A DNA stretch of 37,964 bases from NCBI GenBank assembly GCA_017460515.1, contig JAFUAY010000034.1, positions 1 to 37,964 on the forward strand, given 5' to 3'. The position numbers and the translations under genes are program-made. Below are positions 1-8,109 of the stretch, piece by piece. Below the pieces are notes generated by a model. That model saw only the letters and a list, made by a program, of their open reading frames with translations, ran no database searches and was not told the DNA's origin. Numbering within the stretch: the stretch's first letter is position 1; each line of letters opens with the position of its first letter. Source of the DNA: Prevotella sp. Its GTDB lineage: Bacteria; Bacteroidota; Bacteroidia; Bacteroidales; Bacteroidaceae.

Positions 1-186
1 CGTGATAAGGCTAAGTCACTCGAGGTGATCGAGAGCGCACTGGCAGGTTTCAATCACAGCAAGTATCCTTGGATTGAGTGGGACGAGCAGCAGAAGGCAG
101 GCAAGTTCCTGCATAAGCCCGAGCGTGCCGACATTCCTGAGAATATTAAGGAGCAGTTAATCGTTGAGTTATACTCTAAGAACTAA
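1..186 (+). CDS. rpsD: 30S ribosomal protein S4, C-terminal part (partial)
   Basis: The window opens inside this gene; 61 codons remain, ending in TAA at 184-186. The visible tail contains [24 protein letters not shown] and a final LIVELYSKN, which I recognise as the end of Bacteroidetes ribosomal protein S4. S4 is a primary 16S rRNA-binding protein of the small subunit. It lies 14 bp before rpoA, the usual rpsD-rpoA-rplQ order at the end of the large ribosomal protein operon. The start is outside the window, so nothing can be said about the N-terminal domain. Confidence 0.93.
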   Translation, partial: RDKAKSLEVIESALAGFNHSKYPWIEWDEQQKAGKFLHKPERADIPENIKEQLIVELYSKN

Positions 187-200
187 AAATCATTAAATTA

Positions 201-1193
201 ATGGCGATATTAGCATTTCAAAAACCCGATAAAGTGGTAATGTTGGAAGCCAGCGACAAGTTCGGTAAGTTCGAATTTCGTCCGTTGGAGCCGGGCTTTG
301 GTGTAACCATCGGTAACGCCCTGCGCCGCATACTCCTTTCATCGCTTGAGGGCTATGCTATCAACACCATCCGAATCTCAGGTGTTGAGCATGAGTTCTC
401 ATCCGTTCCTGGTGTAAAGGAAGATGTAACCAATATTATCCTGAACCTGAAGCAAGTTCGCTTCAAGCAAATAGTTGAAGAATTCGAGAACGAGAAAGTC
501 AGCATCACCGTTGAGAATTCAACCGAGTTCAAGGCTGGTGACATAGGCAAGTATCTGACTGGATTTGAAGTGTTAAATCCCGATTTGGTGATTTGTCATC
601 TCGACTCAAAAGCTTCTATGCAGATTGATCTCACCATTAACAAAGGTCGTGGCTATGTTCCCTCTGACGAGAACCGTGAGTTCTGTACCGATGTTAACGT
701 GATAGCAATCGACTCAATTTACACACCTATCCGTAACGTGAAGTTCTCAGTAGAGCCCTATCGTGTTGAGCAGAAGACCGACTACGACAAGCTCGTGCTG
801 GAAGTAACGACGGACGGTTCCATCCACCCGAAGGATGCACTGAAAGAGGCTGCAAAGATCCTCAGCTATCACTTCATGCTCTTCTCAGACGAGAAGATTA
901 CTCTCGAAAACAATGATGTAGAGGGCAACCAGGAGTTCGATGAGGAAGTGCTGCACATGCGTCAGCTGTTGAAGACTAAGCTCGTAGACATGAACCTCTC
1001 GGTTCGCGCACTGAATTGTCTGAAGGCCGCTGATGTGGAGACCCTTGGTGATCTCGTACAGTACAACAAGACCGACCTCCTCAAGTTCCGCAACTTTGGT
1101 AAGAAATCGCTCACTGAGCTTGATGATTTGCTCGAGAGTCTGAATCTGTCGTTTGGAACCGATATTTCAAAGTATAAACTGGACAAGGAGTAA
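201..1193 (+). CDS. rpoA: DNA-directed RNA polymerase subunit alpha
   Basis: This 330-residue protein has the normal length for bacterial RNA polymerase alpha. The N-terminal domain (about residues 1-235) contains the assembly signature [20 protein letters not shown], which nucleates the alpha dimer and then beta and beta'. The C-terminal domain (about 255-325) carries [20 protein letters not shown] and the helix-hairpin-helix [13 protein letters not shown], the surface that contacts UP elements and activators. The ATG at 201 follows rpsD by 14 bp with no strong Shine-Dalgarno, normal for this phylum. It sits between rpsD and rplQ and is presumably co-transcribed with them. The gene appears intact. 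Confidence 0.98.
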   Translation: MAILAFQKPDKVVMLEASDKFGKFEFRPLEPGFGVTIGNALRRILLSSLEGYAINTIRISGVEHEFSSVPGVKEDVTNIILNLKQVRFKQIVEEFENEKVSITVENSTEFKAGDIGKYLTGFEVLNPDLVICHLDSKASMQIDLTINKGRGYVPSDENREFCTDVNVIAIDSIYTPIRNVKFSVEPYRVEQKTDYDKLVLEVTTDGSIHPKDALKEAAKILSYHFMLFSDEKITLENNDVEGNQEFDEEVLHMRQLLKTKLVDMNLSVRALNCLKAADVETLGDLVQYNKTDLLKFRNFGKKSLTELDDLLESLNLSFGTDISKYKLDKE

Positions 1194-1204
1194 TCTCTGA
1201 TTGT

Positions 1205-1235
1205 GAACTGAAAGTTGACAATTGATAATTACCGA
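1205..1235 (+). repeat. Short degenerate heptamer repeat in the rpoA-rplQ gap
   Basis: The 68-bp gap between rpoA and rplQ contains AGTTGAC, AATTGAT and AATTACC head to tail, an imperfect 7-nt periodicity. Similar AT-rich heptamer strings occur in other operon gaps of this window (about 21445-21467 and 22250-22278). Function is unknown; it could be slippage-derived spacer DNA. Confidence 0.45.
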
Positions 1236-1261
1236 TTGCCCAATAAAAGTAAAAAACAAAA

Positions 1262-1774
1262 ATGAGACATAATAAGAAATTCAACCATCTCGGTCGTACT
1301 GCATCGCATCGCGCTTCCATGCTTGCCAACATGGCCATCTCGCTGATCATGCACAAAAGAATCACTACGACCGTGGCAAAGGCTAAGGCTCTGAAGAAGT
1401 ATGTAGAGCCCCTGATTACAAAGGCAAAGGAAGACTCTACCAATTCTCGCCGCGTAGTGTTCAGCTACCTGCAGAACAAGGATGCCATCAAGGCTCTCTT
1501 CGGTGAAGTAGCACAGGCTGTTGGCGACCGTCCCGGTGGCTACACCCGTATCATCAAGCTCGGTACCCGTCAGGGTGACGCTGCTCAGATTTGCTTCATC
1601 GAGCTTGTCGACTTCGATCCCGATATGGCTAAGACCACTGAGAAGAAGAAGGCTACCCGCCGTTCTCGTAAGTCTACTAAGGCAGAGACTCCTGCTCAGG
1701 AGGCTGCTGAGACAGCCGAGGCCGTTGCTGAAGAGGCTCCTGCTGCTGAGGCAGAGGCTCCCAAGGCTGAATAA
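1262..1774 (+). CDS. rplQ: 50S ribosomal protein L17 with Ala/Glu-rich tail
   Basis: This 170-residue protein begins [17 protein letters not shown] and contains [14 protein letters not shown], both diagnostic of L17, a large-subunit protein near the exit tunnel. The conserved core covers about residues 1-120 and includes [17 protein letters not shown]. Residues about 125-170 form a low-complexity tail, first Lys/Arg-rich and then Ala/Glu-rich. E. coli L17 has about 127 residues, so the extra 40 or so are an extension, which is common in Bacteroidetes homologues. It is the last gene of the plus-strand ribosomal operon and is followed directly by an intrinsic terminator. Confidence 0.97.
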   Translation: MRHNKKFNHLGRTASHRASMLANMAISLIMHKRITTTVAKAKALKKYVEPLITKAKEDSTNSRRVVFSYLQNKDAIKALFGEVAQAVGDRPGGYTRIIKLGTRQGDAAQICFIELVDFDPDMAKTTEKKKATRRSRKSTKAETPAQEAAETAEAVAEEAPAAEAEAPKAE

Positions 1775-1808
1775 GTTTCAGAGAGATCAAATCACTCTTA
1801 ATAAAAAG

Positions 1809-1843
1809 AAGATGCTCGTCATTGTTGGCGAGCATCTTTTTTA
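1809..1843 (+). terminator. Intrinsic terminator of the rpsD-rpoA-rplQ operon
   Basis: A perfect 10-bp inverted repeat, AAGATGCTCG (1809-1818) and CGAGCATCTT (1829-1838), encloses a 10-nt loop and runs into a T-rich tract. It starts 34 bp after the rplQ stop and is a textbook Rho-independent terminator. Confidence 0.92.
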
Positions 1844-1969
1844 TTCCCTATTCTAGGATTGTTGTTTCCTAATCATATTGATTGCAGGGTCTAAACACCA
1901 TGTTTAGCTATTGTAATCAATAGAGTTATAGGAGCTAAGTCTATTGTTTACAAGTCATATCCTATAGAG

Positions 1970-3019
1970 TTATAAGAGGGATGCAAGTGTTTCAAGTTCT
2001 TCCTCGGTTGTTGCCCATGAGGTGACGAAGCGACAGATGGTGTGACGCAGGTCGGCCTTGCCCCAATGGGTGAACTCTATATACTTGGACAGTTCGTCAA
2101 CCTTCTCATTTGGTAGGATGATGAACTGCTGGTTGGTGGGCGAGTCCAGATAGAACGTATAGTTCTTCTGTTGGAACATTTCTTTCATGTGCATGGCCAT
2201 CTCGTTGGCGTGACGGGCCAGTTTGAAATAGAGTATGGTGCTGCTATCCTGATTGCTGGCAGGACTGAACAAAGCATCGAACTGTAGGCCTATCAGCGCT
2301 CCTTTGGCAATAACGGCTCCATGCTGTTTCTGAATGCTGAAGAAGTGCTTGTGGGCCTGACGGTTGGTGAACACTACAGCCTCACCGCAGAGGGCACCTA
2401 TCTTCGTTCCACCAATATAGAACACATCACAGTGGCGGGCTAGATAGGGTAGAGTCATGTCGCACTCAGAGGAGGTGAGTCCATAACCCAGTCGGGCACC
2501 ATCGATATACAGCGGTATGTCGAAACGCCGGCACACCTGATAGATATTGTCCAGTTCCTTGGCTGTATAGAGCGTGCCCAGTTCGGTGGGGAAGGTGATA
2601 TACACCAGTCCCGGATGAACGGCATGATCACGATTGCCATCGGCAATAAAGTCTTCCAGGTATTTCTCAAGTGTCTTGGCACTCATCTTACCATTCTCGC
2701 CAGGCAATGTGATAATCTTATGCTCCGTGAACTCTACCGCACCAGCTTCATGAACGTTTATATGGCCTGAATCTACGCTAATCACGCCTTCATACTGATA
2801 GAGCATCGAGTCGATAGTGGTGGCATTGGTCTGTGTACCTCCAGTAAGGAAGAATATCTGTGCGTCGGGCATGCCTACGGCCTTGCGTATCTTCTGCTTG
2901 GCACTTTCTGAGAACTCGTCGAAGCCATAGGGCGTAGGACGGGCATTGTTCCATCTGATTAGGTTGTCTAAAACTTCCTGACAGGCACCGTTGTTATAGT
3001 CACATTCAAAGGAAATCAT
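1970..3019 (-). CDS. ltaE: Low-specificity L-threonine aldolase
   Basis: This 349-residue fold-type I PLP enzyme probably cleaves L-threonine and L-allo-threonine to glycine and acetaldehyde. Evidence includes an N-terminal FECDYNNGACQEVLD, the cofactor-region motifs FLTGGTQTNATTID and DSGHINVHEAGAVE, the YIDGARLGYGL aspartate strand, and GGTKIGALCGEAVV, whose lysine (about residue 206) should form the PLP Schiff base. Length matches the family. The ATG is 40 bp downstream of the argF' stop, so it is probably the last gene of a proA-argF'-ltaE transcript. The pathway link to arginine and proline is only by position. Another beta-eliminating aldolase specificity is possible. Confidence 0.85.
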   Translation of the reverse strand: MISFECDYNNGACQEVLDNLIRWNNARPTPYGFDEFSESAKQKIRKAVGMPDAQIFFLTGGTQTNATTIDSMLYQYEGVISVDSGHINVHEAGAVEFTEHKIITLPGENGKMSAKTLEKYLEDFIADGNRDHAVHPGLVYITFPTELGTLYTAKELDNIYQVCRRFDIPLYIDGARLGYGLTSSECDMTLPYLARHCDVFYIGGTKIGALCGEAVVFTNRQAHKHFFSIQKQHGAVIAKGALIGLQFDALFSPASNQDSSTILYFKLARHANEMAMHMKEMFQQKNYTFYLDSPTNQQFIILPNEKVDELSKYIEFTHWGKADLRHTICRFVTSWATTEEELETLASLL

Positions 3020-3059
3020 TGTATTCAGTTTTTGTATGTTTTAGCGTAAGCTTGAAGCC

Positions 3060-4055
3060 TTAGAGGGCTTCAAGCATACGTTTCAGTACTACAGAGCATG
3101 AGATCTCGCGATTGGCAGCCTCTGGAATGACGAGACTGTTGGGACTCTCAATCACATCGTCGGTCACGATGAGGTTGCGGCGTACGGGCAGACAGTGCAT
3201 GAACTTACCATTGTTCGTCCACGACATGTGCTCCGTATCGACTGTCCACGAACGATCCTCGCACGTAATCTTACCATAGTCGGCTGGATTGGTCACGCCA
3301 GGGTTACTCCAGTTCTTGGCGTAGATGAAGTCGGCACCTTCGAAAGCCTTCTTCTGATCATACTCTACACGAGCGTTGCCCACGAACTTCGGGTCGAGTT
3401 CGTAACCTTTGGGATGTGTGATTACCAAGTCAACATCTTCGGCAGCATTCATCCATTCAGCGAACGAATTGGGCACTGCCTGAGGTAAAGCACGGCAATG
3501 GGGGGCCCAGGTAAGGACGACCTTTGGTCGTTTGTTTGTTGCGGCTGAGTTGCAACATACGGTATGTTTCCATGATTCCTTGATGGTGATGAGGTCTGCA
3601 AAGGCCTGCAGAGGGTGTACGGTAGCTGTCTCCATAGCGAAGACAGGCTTGCCGCTGTATTTGATAAACTGTTGGAGCACTGTTTCGGCATAGTCGTACT
3701 CGCGGTCGGTGAGTCCTGCAAACGAACGAACACCGATGATGTCGCAGTAGCAACCCATCACGGGAATAGCCTCCAACAGGTGCTCACTCTTGTCGCCATC
3801 CATGATGACACCACGCTCGGTCTCCAGTTTCCAGGCGCCTGCGTTCACGTCGAGCACAATGACGTTCATGCCCAAGTTCATCGCTGCTTTCTGTGTAGAG
3901 AGACGTGTGCGTAATGAGTTGTTGAAGAATATCATCATGAGGGTCTTGTTCTTGCCCAGATGCTGATATTTATAACGGTCGTTTTTAATCTCGAATGCCT
4001 CGGCCATTGCCTTGTCCAGTGGGCCCAGGTCTTGTACGTTTATGAAGCTTTTCAT
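3060..4055 (-). CDS. argF': N-succinylornithine carbamoyltransferase (SOTCase type)
   Basis: This 331-residue transcarbamylase transfers a carbamoyl group from carbamoyl phosphate to the free amino group of an N-acylated ornithine, giving N-acylcitrulline. It has the phosphate-binding SLRTRLSTQ loop (residues about 47-55), WAPHCRALPQAVPNSF, and the HCLPVRRN motif near the C-terminus. It closely resembles, from memory, the Bacteroides fragilis N-succinylornithine enzyme rather than classical ArgF. Residue 90 is Ser, where B. fragilis has Pro90 and acetylornithine enzymes have Glu; loss of the Glu points to succinylornithine as substrate. Compared with my recollection of that enzyme, about residues 161-171 hold an insertion that includes CCNSAATNKR. 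The gene lies 32 bp after proA and upstream of ltaE. Confidence 0.9.
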   Translation of the reverse strand: MKSFINVQDLGPLDKAMAEAFEIKNDRYKYQHLGKNKTLMMIFFNNSLRTRLSTQKAAMNLGMNVIVLDVNAGAWKLETERGVIMDGDKSEHLLEAIPVMGCYCDIIGVRSFAGLTDREYDYAETVLQQFIKYSGKPVFAMETATVHPLQAFADLITIKESWKHTVCCNSAATNKRPKVVLTWAPHCRALPQAVPNSFAEWMNAAEDVDLVITHPKGYELDPKFVGNARVEYDQKKAFEGADFIYAKNWSNPGVTNPADYGKITCEDRSWTVDTEHMSWTNNGKFMHCLPVRRNLIVTDDVIESPNSLVIPEAANREISCSVVLKRMLEAL

Positions 4056-4090
4056 TGTCGTTATATCGTTATTTCGTTATTACGTTGTTA
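4056..4090 (-). repeat. Four-copy octamer repeat between proA and argF'
   Basis: On the plus strand the gap reads CGTTATAT, CGTTATTT, CGTTATTA, CGTTGTTA in tandem (about 4059-4090), four imperfect 8-nt units filling the whole proA-argF' spacer and touching the proA stop. Function is unknown. Confidence 0.6.
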
Positions 4091-5275
4091 GGGTCTTGTT
4101 TGGCCATTTCCTTCAATGAGCCATTTGTAGGTGCAAATCTCCTCGAGCGCCATGGGACCTCGTGGGCCAAGCTTTTGCGTGGAGATGCCAATCTCAGCAC
4201 CCAATCCGAACTGCGCACCATCAGTAAATGAGGTAGGCGCGTTCCAATAGACGCAGGCAGCATCCACCATCTGTTGGAACTTGCGGGCGGCAACTTCGTT
4301 CTCGGTGACGATAGCCTCGCTGTGTCCGCTGCCGTGACGGTCGATATGGTCGATAGCCTCTTCCAGCGAACTGACGGTTACCACATTCATCTTGTAGTCC
4401 ATAAACTCAGTGTCGTAGCGGTTCTCATCGTTGAAGAAAAGCTCAACCTTTCCTTTCATCGGAGCCAGCAGCTCGTTGAGGTCGCCCTCCCTGTCTTTGT
4501 GGATGAGGAGTGTGTCGAGTGCATTGCATACACTGACGCGGCGAGTCTTGGCATTGTTGATGATGGCACGACCTTTCTCCAGGTCTCCATCTTTGTCGAA
4601 ATAGACGTGCACCACGCCAGCTCCTGTCTCTATGACTGGTACACGGGCAGTATCGCGCACGAAATCGATGAGCTTGCGCCCGCCACGGGGTATGCAAAGG
4701 TCGATATAACCTACGGCATTTAGCATCTCGCCAGTAGCCTCGTGGGTAGCGGGGAGCAGTGCCACGACATCTTTAGAGATGTTGTATTTCTCAAGCACCT
4801 CGTGAATCAATGCCACCTCTTCGCGATTCGAGCAGTCGGCATCTTTGCCACCTTTCAGCACGCAGGCATTACCGCTCTTGAAACAGAGCGAGAAAACATC
4901 GAAGGTCACGTTGGGACGAGCCTCGTAGATCATACCGATAACGCCGAATGGTACGCTCACACGACAGAGTCGAAGACCGTTCGGCAGTGTCTTTTGCTTG
5001 GTGATATGACCAAGTGGTGAGGGTAGGGTGGCAACGTTGCGCATGTCGCCAGCGATACCTTCCAGTCGACTGTCGGTTAGTTGCAGTCGGTCGTACAGCG
5101 GATTAGCCTTGTCCATCTTGGCCAAGTCTTCGCCATTGGCTTTCAGTATGCGCTCCTTGTTGTTGATGATGGCATCTGCCACCGCCAGCAGTATCTCGTT
5201 GCGCTGACTGTCGCTGAGCAGTCCCAGACTCTTGCTGGCACGTTTCACTTGTTTGAAAGTTTCCTCTAGTTGCAT
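4088..5275 (-). CDS. proA: Gamma-glutamyl phosphate reductase (glutamate-5-semialdehyde dehydrogenase)
   Basis: This enzyme performs the second step of proline synthesis, reducing gamma-glutamyl phosphate to glutamate-5-semialdehyde with NADPH. Family motifs include [33 protein letters not shown], quoted here as [13 protein letters not shown] then ACVLKGG, the IPRGGRKLI segment, and the catalytic-cysteine region [13 protein letters not shown] (Cys about 249). I chose the ATG at 5275 ([11 protein letters not shown], 395 residues), which matches the usual N-terminus. An in-frame ATG at 5299 adds eight residues and would overlap the upstream HTH gene. Its partner proB lies 13 kb away, across the surface-protein module. 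The start is 4 bp after the regulator gene, so it may be co-transcribed with it. Confidence 0.95.
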   Translation of the reverse strand: MQLEETFKQVKRASKSLGLLSDSQRNEILLAVADAIINNKERILKANGEDLAKMDKANPLYDRLQLTDSRLEGIAGDMRNVATLPSPLGHITKQKTLPNGLRLCRVSVPFGVIGMIYEARPNVTFDVFSLCFKSGNACVLKGGKDADCSNREEVALIHEVLEKYNISKDVVALLPATHEATGEMLNAVGYIDLCIPRGGRKLIDFVRDTARVPVIETGAGVVHVYFDKDGDLEKGRAIINNAKTRRVSVCNALDTLLIHKDREGDLNELLAPMKGKVELFFNDENRYDTEFMDYKMNVVTVSSLEEAIDHIDRHGSGHSEAIVTENEVAARKFQQMVDAACVYWNAPTSFTDGAQFGLGAEIGISTQKLGPRGPMALEEICTYKWLIEGNGQTRP

Positions 5276-5279
5276 TGCT

Positions 5280-5624
5280 TTATTCTGTTTTATTGGCATA
5301 TTGTGCCGGTGTCATTCCTGTCTGTTTACGGAACACGTTTTGGAAATAGCTTCGACTGCTGAAACCGCACATCTGTGCAATTGTGTCGTTCGACCAGTCG
5401 GGGTGTTGGTTCAGTAGTCGTTTTGCTTCTTCTATTCTCAGGTTGGTTAGCCAGGGGTTAAACAGTTCCTGTTCAGTTGTCTTGAGCCAGCTTGTTAGCT
5501 GATGTCGGGATATATGTATTTCCTCAGCGGCTGTCTGGATGGTGATACCGCTTTGCTTGTATCTCCCTTTATCCACCCATGTCATGACTGCCTGTTCTAT
5601 TCGTTTCCGCTCCTCTTCATTCAT
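5280..5624 (-). CDS. AraC-family DNA-binding domain protein (3' half of a split 7-TM regulator)
   Basis: This 114-residue protein consists almost entirely of an AraC/XylS double helix-turn-helix. The first HTH includes [21 protein letters not shown] (residues about 27-47); the second includes [33 protein letters not shown] (about 77-109), with the canonical G-F-S-S-x-S-Y-F-x-x-x-F-x-x-x-x-G-x-T-P-x-x-Y pattern. There is no sensor domain of its own. Its ATG overlaps the stop of the upstream membrane protein as ATGA. Adding one base to the A7 tract just before the junction fuses both into one 371-residue protein. It could be translationally coupled, expressed by slippage, or a frameshift mutant. 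Confidence 0.8.
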   Translation of the reverse strand: MNEEERKRIEQAVMTWVDKGRYKQSGITIQTAAEEIHISRHQLTSWLKTTEQELFNPWLTNLRIEEAKRLLNQHPDWSNDTIAQMCGFSSRSYFQNVFRKQTGMTPAQYANKTE

Positions 5625-6394
5625 GTTTTTTTCTCTCTCTCTTCCATTACGACATTCTGATCATCGTTATCCTCGGCAATCGTTATTTGCTGTTGGTCAT
5701 TGCTTACCCCGTAGCATATAAAACTGAAGATGCAATAATACATGCTGAGGAAGATAAACAGTGAATAGCAGGTCAGTAACGGACCAGAGGCAAAAATCGT
5801 AAACGGAACGAACAGTCCCGACAGCGAAAGCAGGCCTACACTATGTTCCATCCACTTCAACAAGTCGCTCTTATCGTGGTCGTAAAAGTTGTTCAGAGCC
5901 CGATGAATTCGACGAAATTCGTGAAAATTCAGTCCACAGTAGTAAAACTGCATGAGGGAATAGATGGTGGCCGCAGCGTACTCTCCCATTCTCATTTGCG
6001 GGGTATCATCGAGTGGTGTGTGTCCGTTCATAAGTCCTCCGATGAGTAGTACGGCAACCATCACGATATAGCCGACAATGCCGATTGTCCATTCTTGTCT
6101 TGATATTTTGCCGTTTCGCAAGAGGTAGAGCACACCTAATGACATTTGCCAAGCGCATGGCACGAAGAAAAGCAGATTGACAAATACACCCTGTGTGACC
6201 CCCATTGCCCGGAAATGAAGTGTATATTGCAGGAGAAACTGTACGAAGAGCAGACTGGTGGCTCCGGCCATGAGCCAGCGTGCACGGCTGAACACCGTGC
6301 CCATAGCTGTTCGCATGGGTAAGAGGAATGCTAGGGTGAGCGTGAGCAGTGCCATCGTTAGCATTCCGCCATATTGTGTCTCTTCTATATTCAT
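5621..6394 (-). CDS. Seven-TM-like membrane sensor (5' half of a split AraC-type regulator)
   Basis: From the ATG at 6394 (MNIEETQYGG) this gives 257 residues with about seven hydrophobic segments. Landmarks are VFSRARWLMAG after TM1, HFRAMG after TM2, a charged loop with FHEFRRIHRALNNFYDHDKSDLLKWMEH (split here: FHEFRRIHRALNN, then LLKWMEH) before the last two helices, and a charged cytoplasmic tail ending EEREKKT. An upstream in-frame ATG at 6481 adds 29 atypical residues and would run through the operator repeats, so I reject it. The fold is unnamed to me. Position and the one-base fusion with the HTH gene suggest the input half of a membrane-bound AraC-type one-component regulator. It resembles the protein at 17689-18444. 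Confidence 0.72.
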   Translation of the reverse strand: MNIEETQYGGMLTMALLTLTLAFLLPMRTAMGTVFSRARWLMAGATSLLFVQFLLQYTLHFRAMGVTQGVFVNLLFFVPCAWQMSLGVLYLLRNGKISRQEWTIGIVGYIVMVAVLLIGGLMNGHTPLDDTPQMRMGEYAAATIYSLMQFYYCGLNFHEFRRIHRALNNFYDHDKSDLLKWMEHSVGLLSLSGLFVPFTIFASGPLLTCYSLFIFLSMYYCIFSFICYGVSNDQQQITIAEDNDDQNVVMEEREKKT

Positions 6395-6401
6395 ATGGGT
6401 G

Positions 6402-6409
6402 CAAAGGTA
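6402..6409 (-). promoter_or_regulatory. Candidate -7 box for the split regulator
   Basis: On the minus strand this reads TACCTTTG, a full match to the Bacteroidetes -7 consensus TAnnTTTG. It is only 7 bp from the ATG at 6394, so the transcript would be leaderless or nearly so, unless translation begins at a later in-frame ATG (6364, MLTMALL). I see no clear -33 TTTG. Confidence 0.5.
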
Positions 6410-6439
6410 AGTATTTTTCTGAAAAAATGATGAAAAAGG

Positions 6440-6518
6440 GTGTGTAAAAATGTAGTAATTGACGATTTTTACACACATCATTTCTTCATTTTACACACCA
6501 TTGCGTGTTTTTTTACAC
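6440..6518. promoter_or_regulatory. Operator array: four TTTTACAC boxes in the divergent promoter region
   Basis: TTTTACAC occurs on the plus strand at 6467-6474, 6489-6496 and 6511-6518, each start exactly 22 bp from the last. A fourth copy in the opposite orientation (GTGTAAAA, 6442-6449) makes a perfect 12-bp inverted repeat with the first (6440-6451 and 6465-6476, 13-bp spacer). Direct repeats about two helical turns apart are what AraC-family proteins typically bind. The array lies between the minus-strand regulator and the plus-strand surface-protein operon, with the last box about 20 bp upstream of the operon's -7 box. That the neighbouring HTH protein binds here is inference. Confidence 0.7.
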
Positions 6519-6538
6519 TTTTGTTAGTGCTTTCTTTC

Positions 6539-6546
6539 TAGTTTTG
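6539..6546 (+). promoter_or_regulatory. -7 box of the surface-protein operon
   Basis: TAGTTTTG matches TAnnTTTG exactly and is followed by CATCG. A TTTG at 6520-6523 is only 15 bp upstream, closer than the usual 19-21 bp for a -33 element. A poor -33 spacing plus an upstream direct-repeat array fits an activator-dependent promoter. The leader to the first ATG at 6632 would be roughly 80 nt. Confidence 0.6.
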
Positions 6547-6631
6547 CATCGCAAACAAGGACCATAGCCACTTTCAGGATAGGGAACAGAGTGTTTCCAA
6601 GAGTATTGATCATAAACATAAACCATTATAA

Positions 6632-7852
6632 ATGACAACAAAAACATTATCTATTAGTATGCTGCTTGCCAGTATGCTATTGTTGATGGGCACGAACCAA
6701 GCTCTTGCCTGGGACAGTACACCTGATGACAGTGGCCTGTACGACGGACTGTACGACCGTCCTACTTATTTCCCCAATTGGGAGCAGCCTTCTACATGGC
6801 CCAACGCCATGTACTATCTGTGTGATGTACGTTTGGCTGATGCCACTGGCCCTCAATTAACTAGTTATGAGATTGCCGTCTATGATTAAAACGATGTGTT
6901 GCGTCATTGTAGTCGTAGTATTCCTAAGGATGACAACCGTTGTGTGCTCACTATCCGTGGTGTAGAGGGCGACAAGTTTCATTTTAAGGTCGTCTATGGT
7001 GATGACTTCATGAACCCAGTGATTGTAGACATTCCAGAGAAGACGGTTCCGTTTCTGACAAACGATTTGGTTGGAACACCTGATGATCCGTTCCTGCTCA
7101 TCATCCCAAGCCGAACTGTTCTTGACGAGAAGTCGACAGCGTTACCTGTAAGTAAACAGGATGTAGACGTCACGGTCTTGCGTACTATTAAAGGAGGCGA
7201 ATGGAGTACAATCTGCCTCCCCTTTGCCATTCCTGCTGATAAGATGGAGACCACCTTCGGAGCCGGAGTGGAGTTGGCTGACTTCATGGGCTGTGAGACT
7301 ACCTATGAAACAGATGGAGAAACAGTCAAGAGTATCAATGTGAAATTCAGCTCTGTTACAGCTATCGAAGCTAATCATCCTTATATTATAAAGGTACGCG
7401 AGAACCTAACGCGACTTGATGTTGACCATGTAGATATCATTGCCTTAGGGCAGGACGTGGAGGCTGCAGTAGAGTGTGACGAGTATACTGAGAAGATAAA
7501 AAACAAGACTTATTATTTTTACAACCGTTTTGTAGGCAACTATGCGAATGGCTTCACTGTTCCCAATCAGACCCTTTTCCTCTGTGGTGGAAAATTCTGG
7601 TATTCAGTTGGTCAGACACATATGATGGCCTTCCGTGCCTACTTCGACTTCTACGATATGTTGCCAGAGCCCAGTTTCAATGATGCGAATTCCCGAATCA
7701 TGATTGTTATTGACGATGTACCTACTGATATTAACAGTGTGAACCAGATAATAAAGTGTGACCACCGCTATTATGACTTGCAGGGACGTATGACCACAAA
7801 TCCCTCTAAAGGTCTTTTTATCTGTAGTGGTCGTAAATATTTAATCAAGTAA
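6632..7852 (+). pseudogene. Secreted surface protein with YDLQGR tail, interrupted by an in-frame TAA
   Basis: One reading frame runs 6632-7852 and is broken only by TAA at 6887-6889; the flanking segments (85 and 318 residues from the next ATG) are in the same frame. The context reads EIAVYD-stop-NDVLRHCSRS, so a single C-to-T change from CAA (Gln) would explain it. Read through, the product has 406 residues: a signal peptide (hydrophobic core SMLLASMLLLMG, cleavage near ALA/WD), a central domain with GGEWSTICLPFAIPADKM, and a C-terminal YYDLQGRMTTNPSKGLF ending in SGRKYLIK. That tail is typical of secreted Prevotella proteins and may be a sorting signal. Function is unknown. It is the first gene of the operon. 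It could be a true pseudogene, a readthrough gene or a base error. Confidence 0.75.
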
Positions 7853-7859
7853 GAAAGAG

Positions 7860-8057
7860 ATGACAAAGAAAAAATATATTTCTCCGGCAGTTAGAATTAC
7901 AGCTGTCCAGACTGTGGGATTCATTTGCCAATCCGGTGTAGGATCCATGTATCATGACATTCCCTATGCAGGTGTTGATGAGAACGGTACACTGACGCCA
8001 AGCGGTCGTCGACATGAAGATCTTTGGGAAGACACTGAAGAGGAAGAAGACTATTAA
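7860..8057 (+). CDS. Small protein with basic N-terminus and acidic tail
   Basis: A 65-residue ORF lies 7 bp after the interrupted gene and 52 bp before the giant gene, so it is very likely co-transcribed. The first part, MTKKKYISPAVRITAVQTVG followed by FICQSG, resembles small Prevotella and Bacteroides proteins that begin KKYI.P...... and then diverge. The tail is extremely acidic (WEDTEEEEDY). There is one cysteine (in FICQSG) and no membrane helix or classical signal peptide. A role as a processed peptide, a chaperone-like partner of its neighbours or a secreted factor is speculative. Its conserved-looking start and tight placement argue that it is real. Confidence 0.65.
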   Translation: MTKKKYISPAVRITAVQTVGFICQSGVGSMYHDIPYAGVDENGTLTPSGRRHEDLWEDTEEEEDY

Positions 8058-8109
8058 GAAAATATTCTATACATCAGTTTAAATTTTAACCATTAAACAA
8101 ACCATTTTT

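Noticed and set aside
1521-1856. Open frame over the rplQ 3' end
   Set aside because: It is an Arg/Leu-rich shadow of the L17 Ala/Glu tail and runs through the terminator.
5621-6481. Longer start (ATG at 6481) for the membrane half of the regulator
   Set aside because: It would add 29 residues without family character and run translation through the operator repeats and the -7 box.
6896-7852. Independent 318-residue gene
   Set aside because: It is in the same frame as the 6632 start, follows a single TAA directly and has no signal peptide of its own, so it is the 3' part of an interrupted gene.
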